DNA of 64,000 bases from Flavobacterium fontis (GTDB taxonomy: Bacteria > Bacteroidota > Bacteroidia > Flavobacteriales > Flavobacteriaceae). The translations under genes and the position numbers were made by a program. Position 1 is the stretch's first letter, and each line of letters begins with the position of its first letter. Below are positions 17,851-26,948 of the stretch, in pieces. The notes below the pieces were generated by a model. The model did not search any database. It saw only the letters and a program-made list of their open reading frames with translations, and was not told the origin of the DNA. The stretch is taken from assembly GCF_900129405.1 (NCBI RefSeq), contig NZ_FQVQ01000004.1, positions 1-64,000 of the forward strand. Reading direction: 5' to 3'.

Positions 17851-18018
17851 ATGTTTGAATTTCAACAGTACCTCGGTTTTCTTCTTTTCCTAACGATTCT
17901 CACAGCCGGTTTCTGGTTGATGATTTTCTTAATTCACTTTGTATTTTACTGGGTGTTTGGAGTCACAAAAGAGTTGCTTCAAGAGCGAAAAGAGAAAAAA
18001 GCATTAGAACAAGCGTAA
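17851..18018 (+). CDS. Small single-span membrane protein
   Basis: A 55-residue protein with one long hydrophobic segment (about 7-35, LGFLLFLTILTAGF onwards) and a highly charged K/E/R tail of about 20 residues, presumably cytoplasmic. The frame is open to a TTG at 17818, but that codon is part of a promoter box, so the ATG at 17851 is preferred. No function is recognised. It has its own promoter and a shared terminator. Confidence 0.6.
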   Translation: MFEFQQYLGFLLFLTILTAGFWLMIFLIHFVFYWVFGVTKELLQERKEKKALEQA

Positions 18019-18030
18019 TCGTTTTATTCT

Positions 18031-18064
18031 AAAAAAAAAGTCCCGATTTATCGGGACTTTTTTT
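18031..18064. terminator. Bidirectional terminator
   Basis: A perfect stem AAAAAAGTCCCGAT/ATCGGGACTTTTTT with a loop of a few bases. A and T runs on both sides serve the small membrane gene and the convergent barrel gene. Confidence 0.85.
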
Positions 18065-18070
18065 GTGGGT

Positions 18071-20542
18071 TTATCCGGCGTATTCACCACCATCTCCATC
18101 TTCACCACCGCGACGAGGACGGTTATTCTCCCGTTCGTTTTTGGTTTTATTGAAGCGATACGTGAATGACAAGGTAATTTGACGCACACGCCATTGCATA
18201 GCTCCATCGGTTTCTACTTGACCGTCAATGAAGTTCTCGTAGCGACGCACGCGGGAGTTAAATACGTCATTAATATTTAAGGCTACAGTCGCTTTGTCTT
18301 TAAGTACATCTTTGCTAAAACCTAAATTCATCGCAAAAATTCCTTTGTTTAACCCTTGGGCTGTGGTTTGGGGACCATTGTAGTTGATGTTTGTTTGCCA
18401 ATCAACTTTTCCAGGTAAGGTAAGTTTAGAATTAACACGTGCCGACCAAGTATTGGCAACGTTGGCAAAATCAATGACCCGCTCGATATTGGTAGAAGTT
18501 AGATAACGATATACACCCACGGTTTCCAAACGGAAAAAGTTAAAGTTGGTATTTACTCGCCACCATTTGTAAGGGGTATAATTGAAGTTGAATTCAAAAC
18601 CAGCGCGGTACTCGGTAGATAAGTTCACAGGAGTCGTTACAATTACGGGGGTAGTCCCAACAAATTCTCCACTTTCACGGCGAACATATTGTACATTGTC
18701 AACCGTTCTATTGAAATAAACCGAAGTGTTGAAGGTCAATTTGCTCCAACGTTTTAAGAAACCTAAGTCATAGGCATCGGTACGTGATGGGTCCAAATCG
18801 GGATTTCCTTGAAACAAATTAATGTTACTGGAATAGCTGCTAAATGGATTGATTTCACGACCCCGCGGACGGTTGATTCGTTTGCTGTAGTTTACCGAAA
18901 TATTGGAAGTTGTATTAAATTCGTAAGCAATCGTTCCCGAGGGGAAAAAGTTCCCATACACTTTGTTGGCGTAGATATTGGAGGTTACTTGATCCACCAC
19001 AATGTCTGAATGTTCGTAACGCAATCCCGCCAAGAACGAGAATTTCTTCCATTTGGTACCAAATTGCGTGTATACCGCATTTACATTTTCAATATAATTA
19101 AGAAAATTTGTAAAGAAGGTATTCAATACCCCATCATTCAACACAGTATAGTCGGTGGCTAAATCTAAAAAGTTTCCACGGTATCCAGCTTCAAATTGAC
19201 TTTCTTTATTTTTTCCAAAAGGCAATACATAGTCGGCCTGCAATAATAAACGATTTTGACGTTGAATATTGAACGATTGATCCAAAAAGACATTGGGATT
19301 AAAAGTTGAGAAATTCTTGATATCAGCCGTATTGTCGTCTTTATTTTTTGAAATAGAAAAATCAACCGTCAATTTATGACCATCGCCTTTGAAATTGCGA
19401 ATCAAGTTGGACGCAAATTCAATATTTTCACTGCGCGTATCCTCAAAATTATCACGGAATAACGTCCCCGTAAACACCCGATTTGCATCGTAAGTTACTT
19501 GATCCACATCATCTTCAGTGGTTCCTGTATTACGACGATAATTCACACTATTGGTCCACGTGGTTTGTTTGTCCAAAAACCAATCAAAACCAAAGTTCCC
19601 ATTATATCCTTTGCTGAAACGATCGGTATCGCGTGATTCGTCAATGAAATCTCTAGTTTCATTGGTAGATGTCAAATAACGGCTGTCCATGCGGAACTTC
19701 CCAGGATTGTTGCGGTAGTTGTATCCTTGATTGGTAAAAAAGTTAAATTCTTTAGATTTAAAATTTATCGCAGCAGTTAGACCGTGGTTATCAGGAACCC
19801 CTGTAGTTGCCATGAGGGTGCCGTTGATTCCGTTGGTTTTTCCTTTCTTGAGGATGATATTCAAAATACCACCACCTCCCTCAGCATCATAGCGCGCAGA
19901 AGGATTGGTAATGACTTCCACTTTGTCGATCGCATCGGCGGGAATCATTCGCAAAGCATCGGTCATGCTGATGGCATTAGAGGGACGACCATCAATAAGA
20001 ATACGAACATTTTCATTTCCACGGAGACTCACATTCCCTTCGGCATCAACTGCCACCGAGGGGATGTTATCCAGAACATCACTAACTGTACCGCCTTTAA
20101 CCATGAGGTCTTGCCCTACATTGTAGACTTTTTTATCCAATTTAATTTCTACAGTAGTTTTTTCTTTACGAACCACCACTTCATCCAATTGAGTAGCAGC
20201 ATCTTCCAACGCAATGGTTCCCAAATCCGTATCGGCTTGAAGGGTTTTGTTGGGCAGTACTTTGGGTTTGAACGAGAGAAATTCAATGTTTACGGCATAC
20301 GTGCCTTGCGGAACTTCAATAGCGAAGGCCCCTTTGGCATCGGTTAATCCTCCGGTTACCACTTTGTTGGTTTGAGCACTAACGAAGCGAACTTCGGTAT
20401 ACTCTAAAGGTTGTTTGGTAGTTTGGGCCACGACGGTCCCTGTTACTTTTACTTTTTTGCCTCCTCCGGGACGCTCTTGAGCGGTAGCGTATAATCCGGC
20501 GATGAGTGCAAAAGTAGTGAGTAGAACTTTTGCTAATTTCAT
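18071..20542 (-). CDS. TonB-dependent outer-membrane beta-barrel protein (OMP_b-brl_3 type)
   Basis: This 823-residue protein has a signal peptide (MKLAKVLLTTFALIAGLYATAQ), a carboxypeptidase-regulatory-like Ig domain (about 30-110), a TonB plug (LDEVVVRKEK, then NIPSVAVDAEGNVSLRG and ILIDGRPSN) and a large barrel ending in SFTYRF. Transport substrate is unknown and there is no SusD partner, so it is not a glycan system. Unusually, about 24 residues rich in R, N, G, E and D (ENNRPRRGGEDGDGG) follow the terminal aromatic beta strand instead of ending at it. It is probably monocistronic, with a terminator downstream and a promoter box upstream. Confidence 0.9.
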   Translation of the reverse strand: MKLAKVLLTTFALIAGLYATAQERPGGGKKVKVTGTVVAQTTKQPLEYTEVRFVSAQTNKVVTGGLTDAKGAFAIEVPQGTYAVNIEFLSFKPKVLPNKTLQADTDLGTIALEDAATQLDEVVVRKEKTTVEIKLDKKVYNVGQDLMVKGGTVSDVLDNIPSVAVDAEGNVSLRGNENVRILIDGRPSNAISMTDALRMIPADAIDKVEVITNPSARYDAEGGGGILNIILKKGKTNGINGTLMATTGVPDNHGLTAAINFKSKEFNFFTNQGYNYRNNPGKFRMDSRYLTSTNETRDFIDESRDTDRFSKGYNGNFGFDWFLDKQTTWTNSVNYRRNTGTTEDDVDQVTYDANRVFTGTLFRDNFEDTRSENIEFASNLIRNFKGDGHKLTVDFSISKNKDDNTADIKNFSTFNPNVFLDQSFNIQRQNRLLLQADYVLPFGKNKESQFEAGYRGNFLDLATDYTVLNDGVLNTFFTNFLNYIENVNAVYTQFGTKWKKFSFLAGLRYEHSDIVVDQVTSNIYANKVYGNFFPSGTIAYEFNTTSNISVNYSKRINRPRGREINPFSSYSSNINLFQGNPDLDPSRTDAYDLGFLKRWSKLTFNTSVYFNRTVDNVQYVRRESGEFVGTTPVIVTTPVNLSTEYRAGFEFNFNYTPYKWWRVNTNFNFFRLETVGVYRYLTSTNIERVIDFANVANTWSARVNSKLTLPGKVDWQTNINYNGPQTTAQGLNKGIFAMNLGFSKDVLKDKATVALNINDVFNSRVRRYENFIDGQVETDGAMQWRVRQITLSFTYRFNKTKNERENNRPRRGGEDGDGGEYAG

Positions 20543-20571
20543 GTATTATTTTTTTGCTTTCCTGTTGGGTG

Positions 20572-20579
20572 CAAAATTA
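20572..20579 (-). promoter_or_regulatory. Promoter: -7 TAATTTTG with -33 TTTG
   Basis: A -7 match 29 bases upstream of the barrel-protein ATG, with TTTG at 20603-20606 (minus sense) and a 23-base spacer. Confidence 0.5.
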
Positions 20580-20635
20580 GAAGAACTTGAGGGCATGGTT
20601 GCCAAAGTTTTGTTAATCTTGGGCTTCAGCAATCG

Positions 20636-20983
20636 TTAAAATAATTCGACAATGCGTTCCAAGGGACGGGCAATAACAGCCTTGTTGCCTTTTACCACTA
20701 CAGGTCTTTCCATTAAAATAGGATGTTGCACCAAAGCCTCAATAATTTCATTTTCAGAAAGTTCTTTCCCTTTGTAGTTTGCTATCCAAATCGGTTCTTT
20801 GGTACGCACTAATTGCAATGCGGGACAATTCAATTGTTGCAGTAAGGTGGTAATTGCTTCTCGGTCCAAAGGCGATTGCAGGTAGTGAACCACCTTGATT
20901 TCTGAATTTTCTGCTTCAAAATGGCGCACACAATCGCGGGACTTCCCACAACGAGGATTGTGATAAATTGTGATCATTGTCAT
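20636..20983 (-). CDS. arsC: Arsenate reductase-like protein, ArsC/Spx thioredoxin fold
   Basis: This 115-residue protein has HNPRCGKSRD, with the single catalytic cysteine at about residue 12, and conserved RTKEPIW and MERPVVV segments of the glutaredoxin-coupled ArsC family. It may reduce arsenate, but no arsenite exporter or ArsR regulator is adjacent, so it could be a YffB-like housekeeping member. ATGs at 20983 and 20977 are both possible; MITIYHNP (20977) is the more typical start. Confidence 0.85.
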   Translation of the reverse strand: MTMITIYHNPRCGKSRDCVRHFEAENSEIKVVHYLQSPLDREAITTLLQQLNCPALQLVRTKEPIWIANYKGKELSENEIIEALVQHPILMERPVVVKGNKAVIARPLERIVELF

Positions 20984-21033
20984 GTTTTTTATATGGCTAA
21001 AATAACTAAATTGCTACAATAAAATAAAGTTGT

Positions 21034-21978
21034 ATGACACCACTTTTTGGGTTGGAACGGCCACTGAATTTCGGTTGGTATTTGTTGGGTTCTGTTATTG
21101 TTATTGTTGCTTCAGTGATTGGACAAATTCCATTTACAGTAGCCATAGCCTTTAAAACAATGGCTTCAGGCAAGGGATTGCCCAAAACGATGAAAGAAAT
21201 GTTGCAAGTGATGGACCTAAATCTGTCCTTGTTTTTATTGCTACTCACTTTTGTTGTTGCCTTTGCTGGTTTTTATATTGTGATCCGTTTTATGCACAAG
21301 CAAACCTTACGGCGTATCGCTACCTCACGAACGCAATTGGATTGGAAGCGGGTGATTACAGCGTTTTCCATCTGGGCGATGCTAACATTAATCATTACCA
21401 TTGTCTCCTATAAAGCTTCTGATACTACTTTAGTGTGGAACTTTCAGCCCGGGCGGTTTTTGGTCCTAGCCCTTATCGCAGTGGCATTGATTCCAATTCA
21501 AACTTCCTTGGAAGAATTTTTATTCCGCGGTTACCTTATGCAAGGATTTGCGCAATTGCATCCGCATCGTTGGTTTCCCTTGTTTTTGACCTCACTCATT
21601 TTTGGACTCTTACATATATCCAACCCAGAGGTAGAAGCTTTGGGGTATGTCGTCCTTTTTTATTATGTGGGAACGGGTTTATTTCTGGGAATCATTACCT
21701 TAATGGATGAGGGAATGGAATTGGCCCTTGGATTTCATGCGGCCAACAATCTTATGGCAGCGCTATTAATCACTTCTGACAGCTCAATTTTTCAAACCTA
21801 TGCCATTTTTAAAGACACCGAAAAACCGCAATTGAGCTTGGAACTCTTTTTACCTTTATTGGTATTGTATCCTTCATTGATTTTTATTTTTTCAAAACTA
21901 TACCGTTGGACCGACTGGAAACAGCGCTTAACCGGTCCTATTGTAATCCCTGACCCAATAAACAACTCAACGTTATGA
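21034..21978 (+). CDS. CPBP-family intramembrane metalloprotease
   Basis: A 314-residue polytopic membrane protein with about eight hydrophobic segments. The Abi/CPBP motifs are present: EEFLFRGYLMQ (Glu160, Glu161, Arg165), FGLLHIS, and GFHAANN as the third motif. Relatives of Rce1 cleave prenylated proteins in eukaryotes; bacterial substrates are mostly unknown. Its stop overlaps the start of the menE-like gene by 4 bases (ATGA), so the two are translationally coupled. Confidence 0.88.
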   Translation: MTPLFGLERPLNFGWYLLGSVIVIVASVIGQIPFTVAIAFKTMASGKGLPKTMKEMLQVMDLNLSLFLLLLTFVVAFAGFYIVIRFMHKQTLRRIATSRTQLDWKRVITAFSIWAMLTLIITIVSYKASDTTLVWNFQPGRFLVLALIAVALIPIQTSLEEFLFRGYLMQGFAQLHPHRWFPLFLTSLIFGLLHISNPEVEALGYVVLFYYVGTGLFLGIITLMDEGMELALGFHAANNLMAALLITSDSSIFQTYAIFKDTEKPQLSLELFLPLLVLYPSLIFIFSKLYRWTDWKQRLTGPIVIPDPINNSTL

Positions 21979-23018
21979 CACCTCATTTTACCAACGTCCA
22001 CAATCAATTCAAGTTAAACGGTTTCCATTTAGATCGCGATGATTTATGTCGTGTAGCCTATAGTTTTATCAAAGAGGGCGAGGATTTTGAAAAGCCCGTA
22101 GGCGAATTTCTATTGGATTGGTTTGATGAAAAACCGTATATGGAAATGCAAACTTCGGGTTCGACAGGTTTGCCAAAAAGTATTCAAGTAGACAAACAAG
22201 CTATGGTGCACTCCGCCTTAGCGACAGGCGATTTTTTTGATTTAAAACCCGGCGATCGTGCCTTGCAATGCTTACCCGTAAAATATGTCGCGGGTAAAAT
22301 GATGCTTATCCGCTCGATTGTATTGGGGCTTGATTTGGATTATGTTGCACCAACATCGCATCCTATGGAGCGCTTGGAGGACAAATATGATTTTGCAGCG
22401 ATGGTTCCTCTACAAGCCCAATGTTCGATACCGAAATTAGGACAAATCAAAAAGTTAATTGTGGGTGGTGCGCGAATTAACGCTGTGTTGGAACAACAAT
22501 TAATGCAGTTGCCTACGCAGGTTTTTGAAACCTATGGCATGACGGAAACCATCACGCATATCGCCGCCAAGCGGGTAGGGGAAAAGGCTTTTACGGTTTT
22601 GCCTCACGTAACCATTTCTTACGATGAGAGAAATTGTTTGGTGATACATGCACCGCACATCATCGCGGAAGAAACGGTTGTAACCAACGATTTGGTGGAA
22701 TTAGTAAATGAAAACCAATTTGTTTTTTTGGGCCGAATTGACAACATCATCAACAGTGGTGCTGTAAAAATTCTACCCGAACAAGTTGAGCAAAAGCTCG
22801 ATGGTAAGTTCAATCGACGTTTTTTTATTTCAAGCGAGGAAGATCCTGAATTAGGGGAAAAGGTCGTTTTAATTGTAGAAGGTGAACCTTTTGAAATTTC
22901 TCCCGAAACTTTTAAGCGGTTAGATAAATACGAACGTCCCAAAGCGATTCATTTCATTCCTCATTTTACAGAAACTGAAAACGGAAAGATTATTCGTAAA
23001 GCAAGTTTGCTAAAGTAA
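21975..23018 (+). CDS. menE: o-Succinylbenzoate-CoA ligase-like AMP-binding protein
   Basis: A 347-residue short acyl-adenylating enzyme with P-loop QTSGSTGLPK (about 55-64), adenine motif ETYGMTETI, and a C-terminal Lys region (TENGKIIRKASL). The short length, lacking most of the N-terminal part of ordinary CoA ligases, fits flavobacterial MenE. MenE activates o-succinylbenzoate in menaquinone synthesis, the sole respiratory quinone of the group. No other men gene lies in the window, so the assignment relies on length and architecture. Coupled to the CPBP protease by overlap; convergent with the M1 peptidase gene. Confidence 0.78.
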   Translation: MTPHFTNVHNQFKLNGFHLDRDDLCRVAYSFIKEGEDFEKPVGEFLLDWFDEKPYMEMQTSGSTGLPKSIQVDKQAMVHSALATGDFFDLKPGDRALQCLPVKYVAGKMMLIRSIVLGLDLDYVAPTSHPMERLEDKYDFAAMVPLQAQCSIPKLGQIKKLIVGGARINAVLEQQLMQLPTQVFETYGMTETITHIAAKRVGEKAFTVLPHVTISYDERNCLVIHAPHIIAEETVVTNDLVELVNENQFVFLGRIDNIINSGAVKILPEQVEQKLDGKFNRRFFISSEEDPELGEKVVLIVEGEPFEISPETFKRLDKYERPKAIHFIPHFTETENGKIIRKASLLK

Positions 23019-23022
23019 CGTA

Positions 23023-24651
23023 TTACTTCGCCTCGTTTTTTTCGAGATTGAATTTGATAAAAAACTTCTGTTGATCTACCGTTACAATCGCATTTTTCTT
23101 CATTTTCACTTTCGTTCGGGTCCAATCCGATTGGGGAGTGATTTGATATGGCGTGCCGTCGACGGTTAACGTTATAGGCATGGCAAATGAAGTTGCATCG
23201 GCTTCCCAACGTGCTTCTAAGCGTTTGCCGCGCGCACGTACATGTAAAATGGGTAGGCGTGTATGACGTAAATATTGATTGAAAACGGGTGTCCAATCCA
23301 TCGCTGTAGTTTCGTTAAAAAATTGCACAACCGTTTCGGTGTCAATAATTTTATGTTTAAACGTATGGCAATAGTCCCAAATTAGTTTCCACCAAAGGGT
23401 GTCGTTATTAAGCGCATGTCTGATGGTATGGAGTAATAACGCTCCCTTGGGATACATATCGCCTGAACCTTCTTGATTTACACCGTAGGGACCGATAATG
23501 GGACGGTTGTGGGTAACATTGCGACGTAATCCAAAGGCATATTTCAACATTTTTTCATAACCTGACTGACATTCGATAAATACTAATTCGCTGTACTGGG
23601 TAAAGCCTTCATGAATCCACATATCGGCTATATCGCGCGAAGTAATACTATTTCCAAACCATTCATGACCGCTTTCGTGAATGGTGATATAATCAAAAGT
23701 GAGTCCAACACCACTGCCCGATAAATCCATACCGCGATATCCTTTGAGGTAATTGTTACCATAGGCTACAGCACTTTGGTGTTCCATGCCTAAATAAGGT
23801 GTCTCGACCAATTTATACCCATCTTCTTTAAAGGGATACGGACCAAATTTAGATTGAAAGCAGGTCAACATGGGTTTGACTTCTTCAAAGTGTTTGATGG
23901 CTTTTTCACGGTTGTAATCCAAAACGTAATAGTCAATATCTAAGTCCTCCAAACGGTCAGTAATTCGCGTGTAGTGTCCAATGTTTAGGGTCACATTGTA
24001 GGTGTTGATCGGATTTAATACTTCCCAATCCCAGCGGGTATAACCGTCATTCATTGGCGTCGATCCTTTACATCGACCGTTGGAGACATTCATCAGTTCG
24101 TTGGGAACGGCCACCTTTAGGAGCACTCCTTGTTCGGGTTCGTCGCTTTGCCCATCTTTAACGGGATACCAAACAGAGGCACCTGTACCTTGCACTGCGA
24201 CTCCAATCCAAGGACGATTTAATTTGTCTTTCGAAAAAACAAAACCGCCGTCCCAAGGCGCTTGACGTGCAATAATCGGGTTTCCTGAGTAATAAAAAGT
24301 GAGTTTTTCAGAAGCGCCTGGGACTAACAATTCGGGAAAATCAATAAAAACCGCATTGAATTCGCGGGTATACGGTAGCTTTTTTGTTTGCCAAATGATG
24401 GAATCCACTTGCATGTTGGAAAACAAGTCCAATTGTATGCGCTTGGTAGCTTCTACCACTTCAAATCGAATGGAATTGTGACCCGATATGTACTTTTTCT
24501 CAGGATTTACGCGTATATCAATTTCATAGCGCTTCACATCAAAACACAGGCGTTCTTTGGGAAATCCACCCATGAGCGAGTCTTTTCGCGAGAAAGGTTG
24601 TGCAATGACAACCTGTGTAAATCCAATAAGCAGGAGAATGAAAAAGCGCAT
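23023..24651 (-). CDS. M1-family metallopeptidase (secreted aminopeptidase)
   Basis: This 542-residue protein has a signal peptide (MRFFILLLIGFTQVVIAQ). It has an N-terminal beta domain, a GMEHQSA segment in place of the classical GAMEN, the zinc site HESGHEW (about residue 327) and a downstream zinc Glu in IHEGFTQYSE. The C-terminal helical domain of full aminopeptidase N is absent, as in leukotriene-A4-hydrolase-like and short bacterial M1 members. It likely trims peptides in the periplasm. The lipoprotein gene upstream ends 7 bases before this start, so they form one unit. Confidence 0.9.
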   Translation of the reverse strand: MRFFILLLIGFTQVVIAQPFSRKDSLMGGFPKERLCFDVKRYEIDIRVNPEKKYISGHNSIRFEVVEATKRIQLDLFSNMQVDSIIWQTKKLPYTREFNAVFIDFPELLVPGASEKLTFYYSGNPIIARQAPWDGGFVFSKDKLNRPWIGVAVQGTGASVWYPVKDGQSDEPEQGVLLKVAVPNELMNVSNGRCKGSTPMNDGYTRWDWEVLNPINTYNVTLNIGHYTRITDRLEDLDIDYYVLDYNREKAIKHFEEVKPMLTCFQSKFGPYPFKEDGYKLVETPYLGMEHQSAVAYGNNYLKGYRGMDLSGSGVGLTFDYITIHESGHEWFGNSITSRDIADMWIHEGFTQYSELVFIECQSGYEKMLKYAFGLRRNVTHNRPIIGPYGVNQEGSGDMYPKGALLLHTIRHALNNDTLWWKLIWDYCHTFKHKIIDTETVVQFFNETTAMDWTPVFNQYLRHTRLPILHVRARGKRLEARWEADATSFAMPITLTVDGTPYQITPQSDWTRTKVKMKKNAIVTVDQQKFFIKFNLEKNEAK

Positions 24652-24658
24652 AAATAAA

Positions 24659-25090
24659 TTATTTCATAATGCGGAAAAAACCATTGGTGATAGAAATTTG
24701 AATATTAGGGTCACTATCTTTTCGGAAAACACCACTAAAAGTCCCTTCGATTCGCTCTGCATCATTTACTGAAATATTGGTAGTAAAATTGGTTCCAGGC
24801 AAATAATTTAAAGCTTGATGCTTAATTTCGATGGTTTGAATAATGTTAGAACCCGTACCTGAGTCATTGACAAAAATCACACAATTATTAGCCCCGTCAT
24901 GCGTTCCTGTAGCTTTTAATGTATTGGCACTACTATAGATGTAACTTACGCTAGTAGTACTTTTATTGGTATTATCAACGCGATAATCCATGAATGCAAT
25001 CGTTGTGTTCGGGGGTGTCGGTGTAACGTTATCATCATTAGAACAACCCAAAAGGGTACAAACAATCGCTAAAGCAAATAATTTTTTCAT
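24659..25090 (-). CDS. Predicted lipoprotein of unknown function
   Basis: A 143-residue protein with lipobox TLLGCSND (Cys about 16) followed by an acidic/proline linker (NDDNVTPTPP). The body is mostly beta, rich in T, S and N. I recognise no family. It lies directly upstream of the M1 peptidase gene, with 7 bases between, and presumably sits in the outer membrane. Confidence 0.78.
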   Translation of the reverse strand: MKKLFALAIVCTLLGCSNDDNVTPTPPNTTIAFMDYRVDNTNKSTTSVSYIYSSANTLKATGTHDGANNCVIFVNDSGTGSNIIQTIEIKHQALNYLPGTNFTTNISVNDAERIEGTFSGVFRKDSDPNIQISITNGFFRIMK

Positions 25091-25152
25091 CGTAATTAAT
25101 TTTTAGGTAAAAATAACAATTAATATAAACTTACCGTAAGGTTTTTTTATGT

Positions 25153-26811
25153 CTAATCAAATGGCACAGGACTTTCCAATACCATAAACTTTTTTTCGAT
25201 AGGATGCCAAAAACGCAAAGTTGCTGCGTGTAAGTGAAGACGGTCTGCTTTTGTTCCATACAGATCATCGCCTTTAATCGGGCAATTTAGTCCCCTTGAG
25301 TGCGCCGCATGTACCCGTAATTGATGTGTTCTTCCAGTGATGGGTTGAAATTCGACTAGGACAGTATTGGAGTTTTTCCGCAATACTTTCCATAGCGTAG
25401 TGGCGGGTTTTCCATAGGTTTCACAAACGATTTGTTGGGGGCGGTTGTCCAAATCCACCCGGAGTGGTAAGTCAATGGTTCCCGAATGTTGTTGAGGAAT
25501 CCCTTCTAAAAGAGCGATATATTTTTTTTCAATTTTTCTAGATATGAATTGATACTGCAATTTTTTATGTATGGCTTGCGTCTTTGCAATCAACAGCAAT
25601 CCCGAAGTTGCTTGATCCAAACGATGTACCAATAAAGGACCGGTTGCATCAGGATATTGAGCTTTTATTCGGGTATATACCGAATCGGAAATGTTTTTTC
25701 CCGGTGTTGATAATAACGATTCGGGTTTGTTGATAACCAAAAGATAGGCATCTTCATAAACGATCTCTAAGGTTTTTGATTGGCTTTCATTCACCAAAAA
25801 TGGATTGTCTTCCATCGGGATGCCTTCGAGCATGTGGGACAGAATCGGGGCACATTTGCCTGTACAAGCGGGATAAAACTGTTGGTGCTTTCTGATTTCC
25901 GACTTTGGTGATTGTCCCCACCAAAATTCAGCCATCGCTATGGGAGTCAACTGGTGTTGAAAGGCGTAATGCAACAATTTGGGAGCAGCACATTCGCCCG
26001 CTCCAGCCGGTGGATTCCCTTCAAACAAGTCCAATAAATTCTTGGTAACACCATAGCGATTGAGAAACGCATACTCACAAAACAGTTGATTCTGCAATTG
26101 GGCTGAGCGTTGCCGACGTTCCTCTTTAAGCGATTCAATTTCTTGTTCCCATTGATGTAAAGTGGCTTGTGCCGACTCTATTTTTTCTTTCCATTCGAGT
26201 TGCAAATGACGAAGTCGAATGTTTTCCAACTGACTTTCCTGAATCAATTGCTGCAATACTTCTTCTGATGCATTGGGATTGTTTGTTCGGAAGTCGGCTC
26301 TTCGCTGCTTATTTTGCTTTTGCAGTTTTTTATACTCGGCAATTGCTTTGGCGGCTTGGTTGCTTAATACCGTTACATTTGTTTGCGCTTCCAGTCCTTC
26401 GGGAGCGGTTTCTTTTTGGGCAATTTTTTCGTTTAAGGCATTCAAAACACGCTCTTCTGTTTTAAAATACCCTTTCTCCGTAAGCATGTCGTATACCGTG
26501 GGAACAAATTTGGGCCAATGGTTTTGATCGGCTAATTTTCCTGAAAAAGCCCACAGTTGTCCAAGTTCTCCGGATGCGGTTTGCACCACCAAAACGCCAA
26601 ACATTTTTCCAATAACAGGTCCTTTTTGATGTTCATCCAAACCAAAATTATGGTCAAAATCCGTTTGATGCTCCAAATAGGTTTGAAGTTCTTTTGCCGC
26701 AATACGACTCAAAGTATGGGGTTCATAGAAAAAGGGAAAGGTAAATTTTTCAGGCAATACAATGCCTTCGAGGGAAGTGGAAAAAGGAATAAAATGCGTA
26801 GGCCGTTCCAT
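25153..26811 (-). CDS. RluA-family pseudouridine synthase with long N-terminal extension
   Basis: A 552-residue protein. The C-terminal third (about 345-552) is an RluA catalytic domain: YLLVINKPESLLSTPG, the HRLDQATSGLLL motif with the catalytic aspartate, and GRTHQLRVHAA. It isomerises uridine in rRNA or tRNA. The first ~330 residues are not part of RluA: they include a coiled coil (about 150-235) and a Cys-containing region (FYPACTGKCAPIL). Such long forms occur in Bacteroidota; the role of the extension and the RNA target are unknown. There is no S4 domain. Confidence 0.88.
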   Translation of the reverse strand: MERPTHFIPFSTSLEGIVLPEKFTFPFFYEPHTLSRIAAKELQTYLEHQTDFDHNFGLDEHQKGPVIGKMFGVLVVQTASGELGQLWAFSGKLADQNHWPKFVPTVYDMLTEKGYFKTEERVLNALNEKIAQKETAPEGLEAQTNVTVLSNQAAKAIAEYKKLQKQNKQRRADFRTNNPNASEEVLQQLIQESQLENIRLRHLQLEWKEKIESAQATLHQWEQEIESLKEERRQRSAQLQNQLFCEYAFLNRYGVTKNLLDLFEGNPPAGAGECAAPKLLHYAFQHQLTPIAMAEFWWGQSPKSEIRKHQQFYPACTGKCAPILSHMLEGIPMEDNPFLVNESQSKTLEIVYEDAYLLVINKPESLLSTPGKNISDSVYTRIKAQYPDATGPLLVHRLDQATSGLLLIAKTQAIHKKLQYQFISRKIEKKYIALLEGIPQQHSGTIDLPLRVDLDNRPQQIVCETYGKPATTLWKVLRKNSNTVLVEFQPITGRTHQLRVHAAHSRGLNCPIKGDDLYGTKADRLHLHAATLRFWHPIEKKFMVLESPVPFD

Positions 26812-26922
26812 GGGCTAAAACTAGTCATTCCTGTAGAAAGGAAGTGTATTACGATGGAAAAAATTAAGTTTTTTTTATAAAAAATTGGGATTTTGTTGGG
26901 AGCTATTTGAAAGTAATACTTT

Positions 26923-26930
26923 TAAATTTG
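26923..26930 (+). promoter_or_regulatory. Putative -7 box TAAATTTG for the SPFH lipoprotein
   Basis: A perfect TAnnTTTG match 18 bases before the ATG at 26949. The best TTG upstream gives a 24-base spacer. Confidence 0.45.
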
Positions 26931-26948
26931 AAATAAAAACTTTTGACT

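Noticed and set aside
20636..20983. Arsenic-resistance operon
   Set aside because: arsC stands alone, without arsB/acr3 or arsR beside it.
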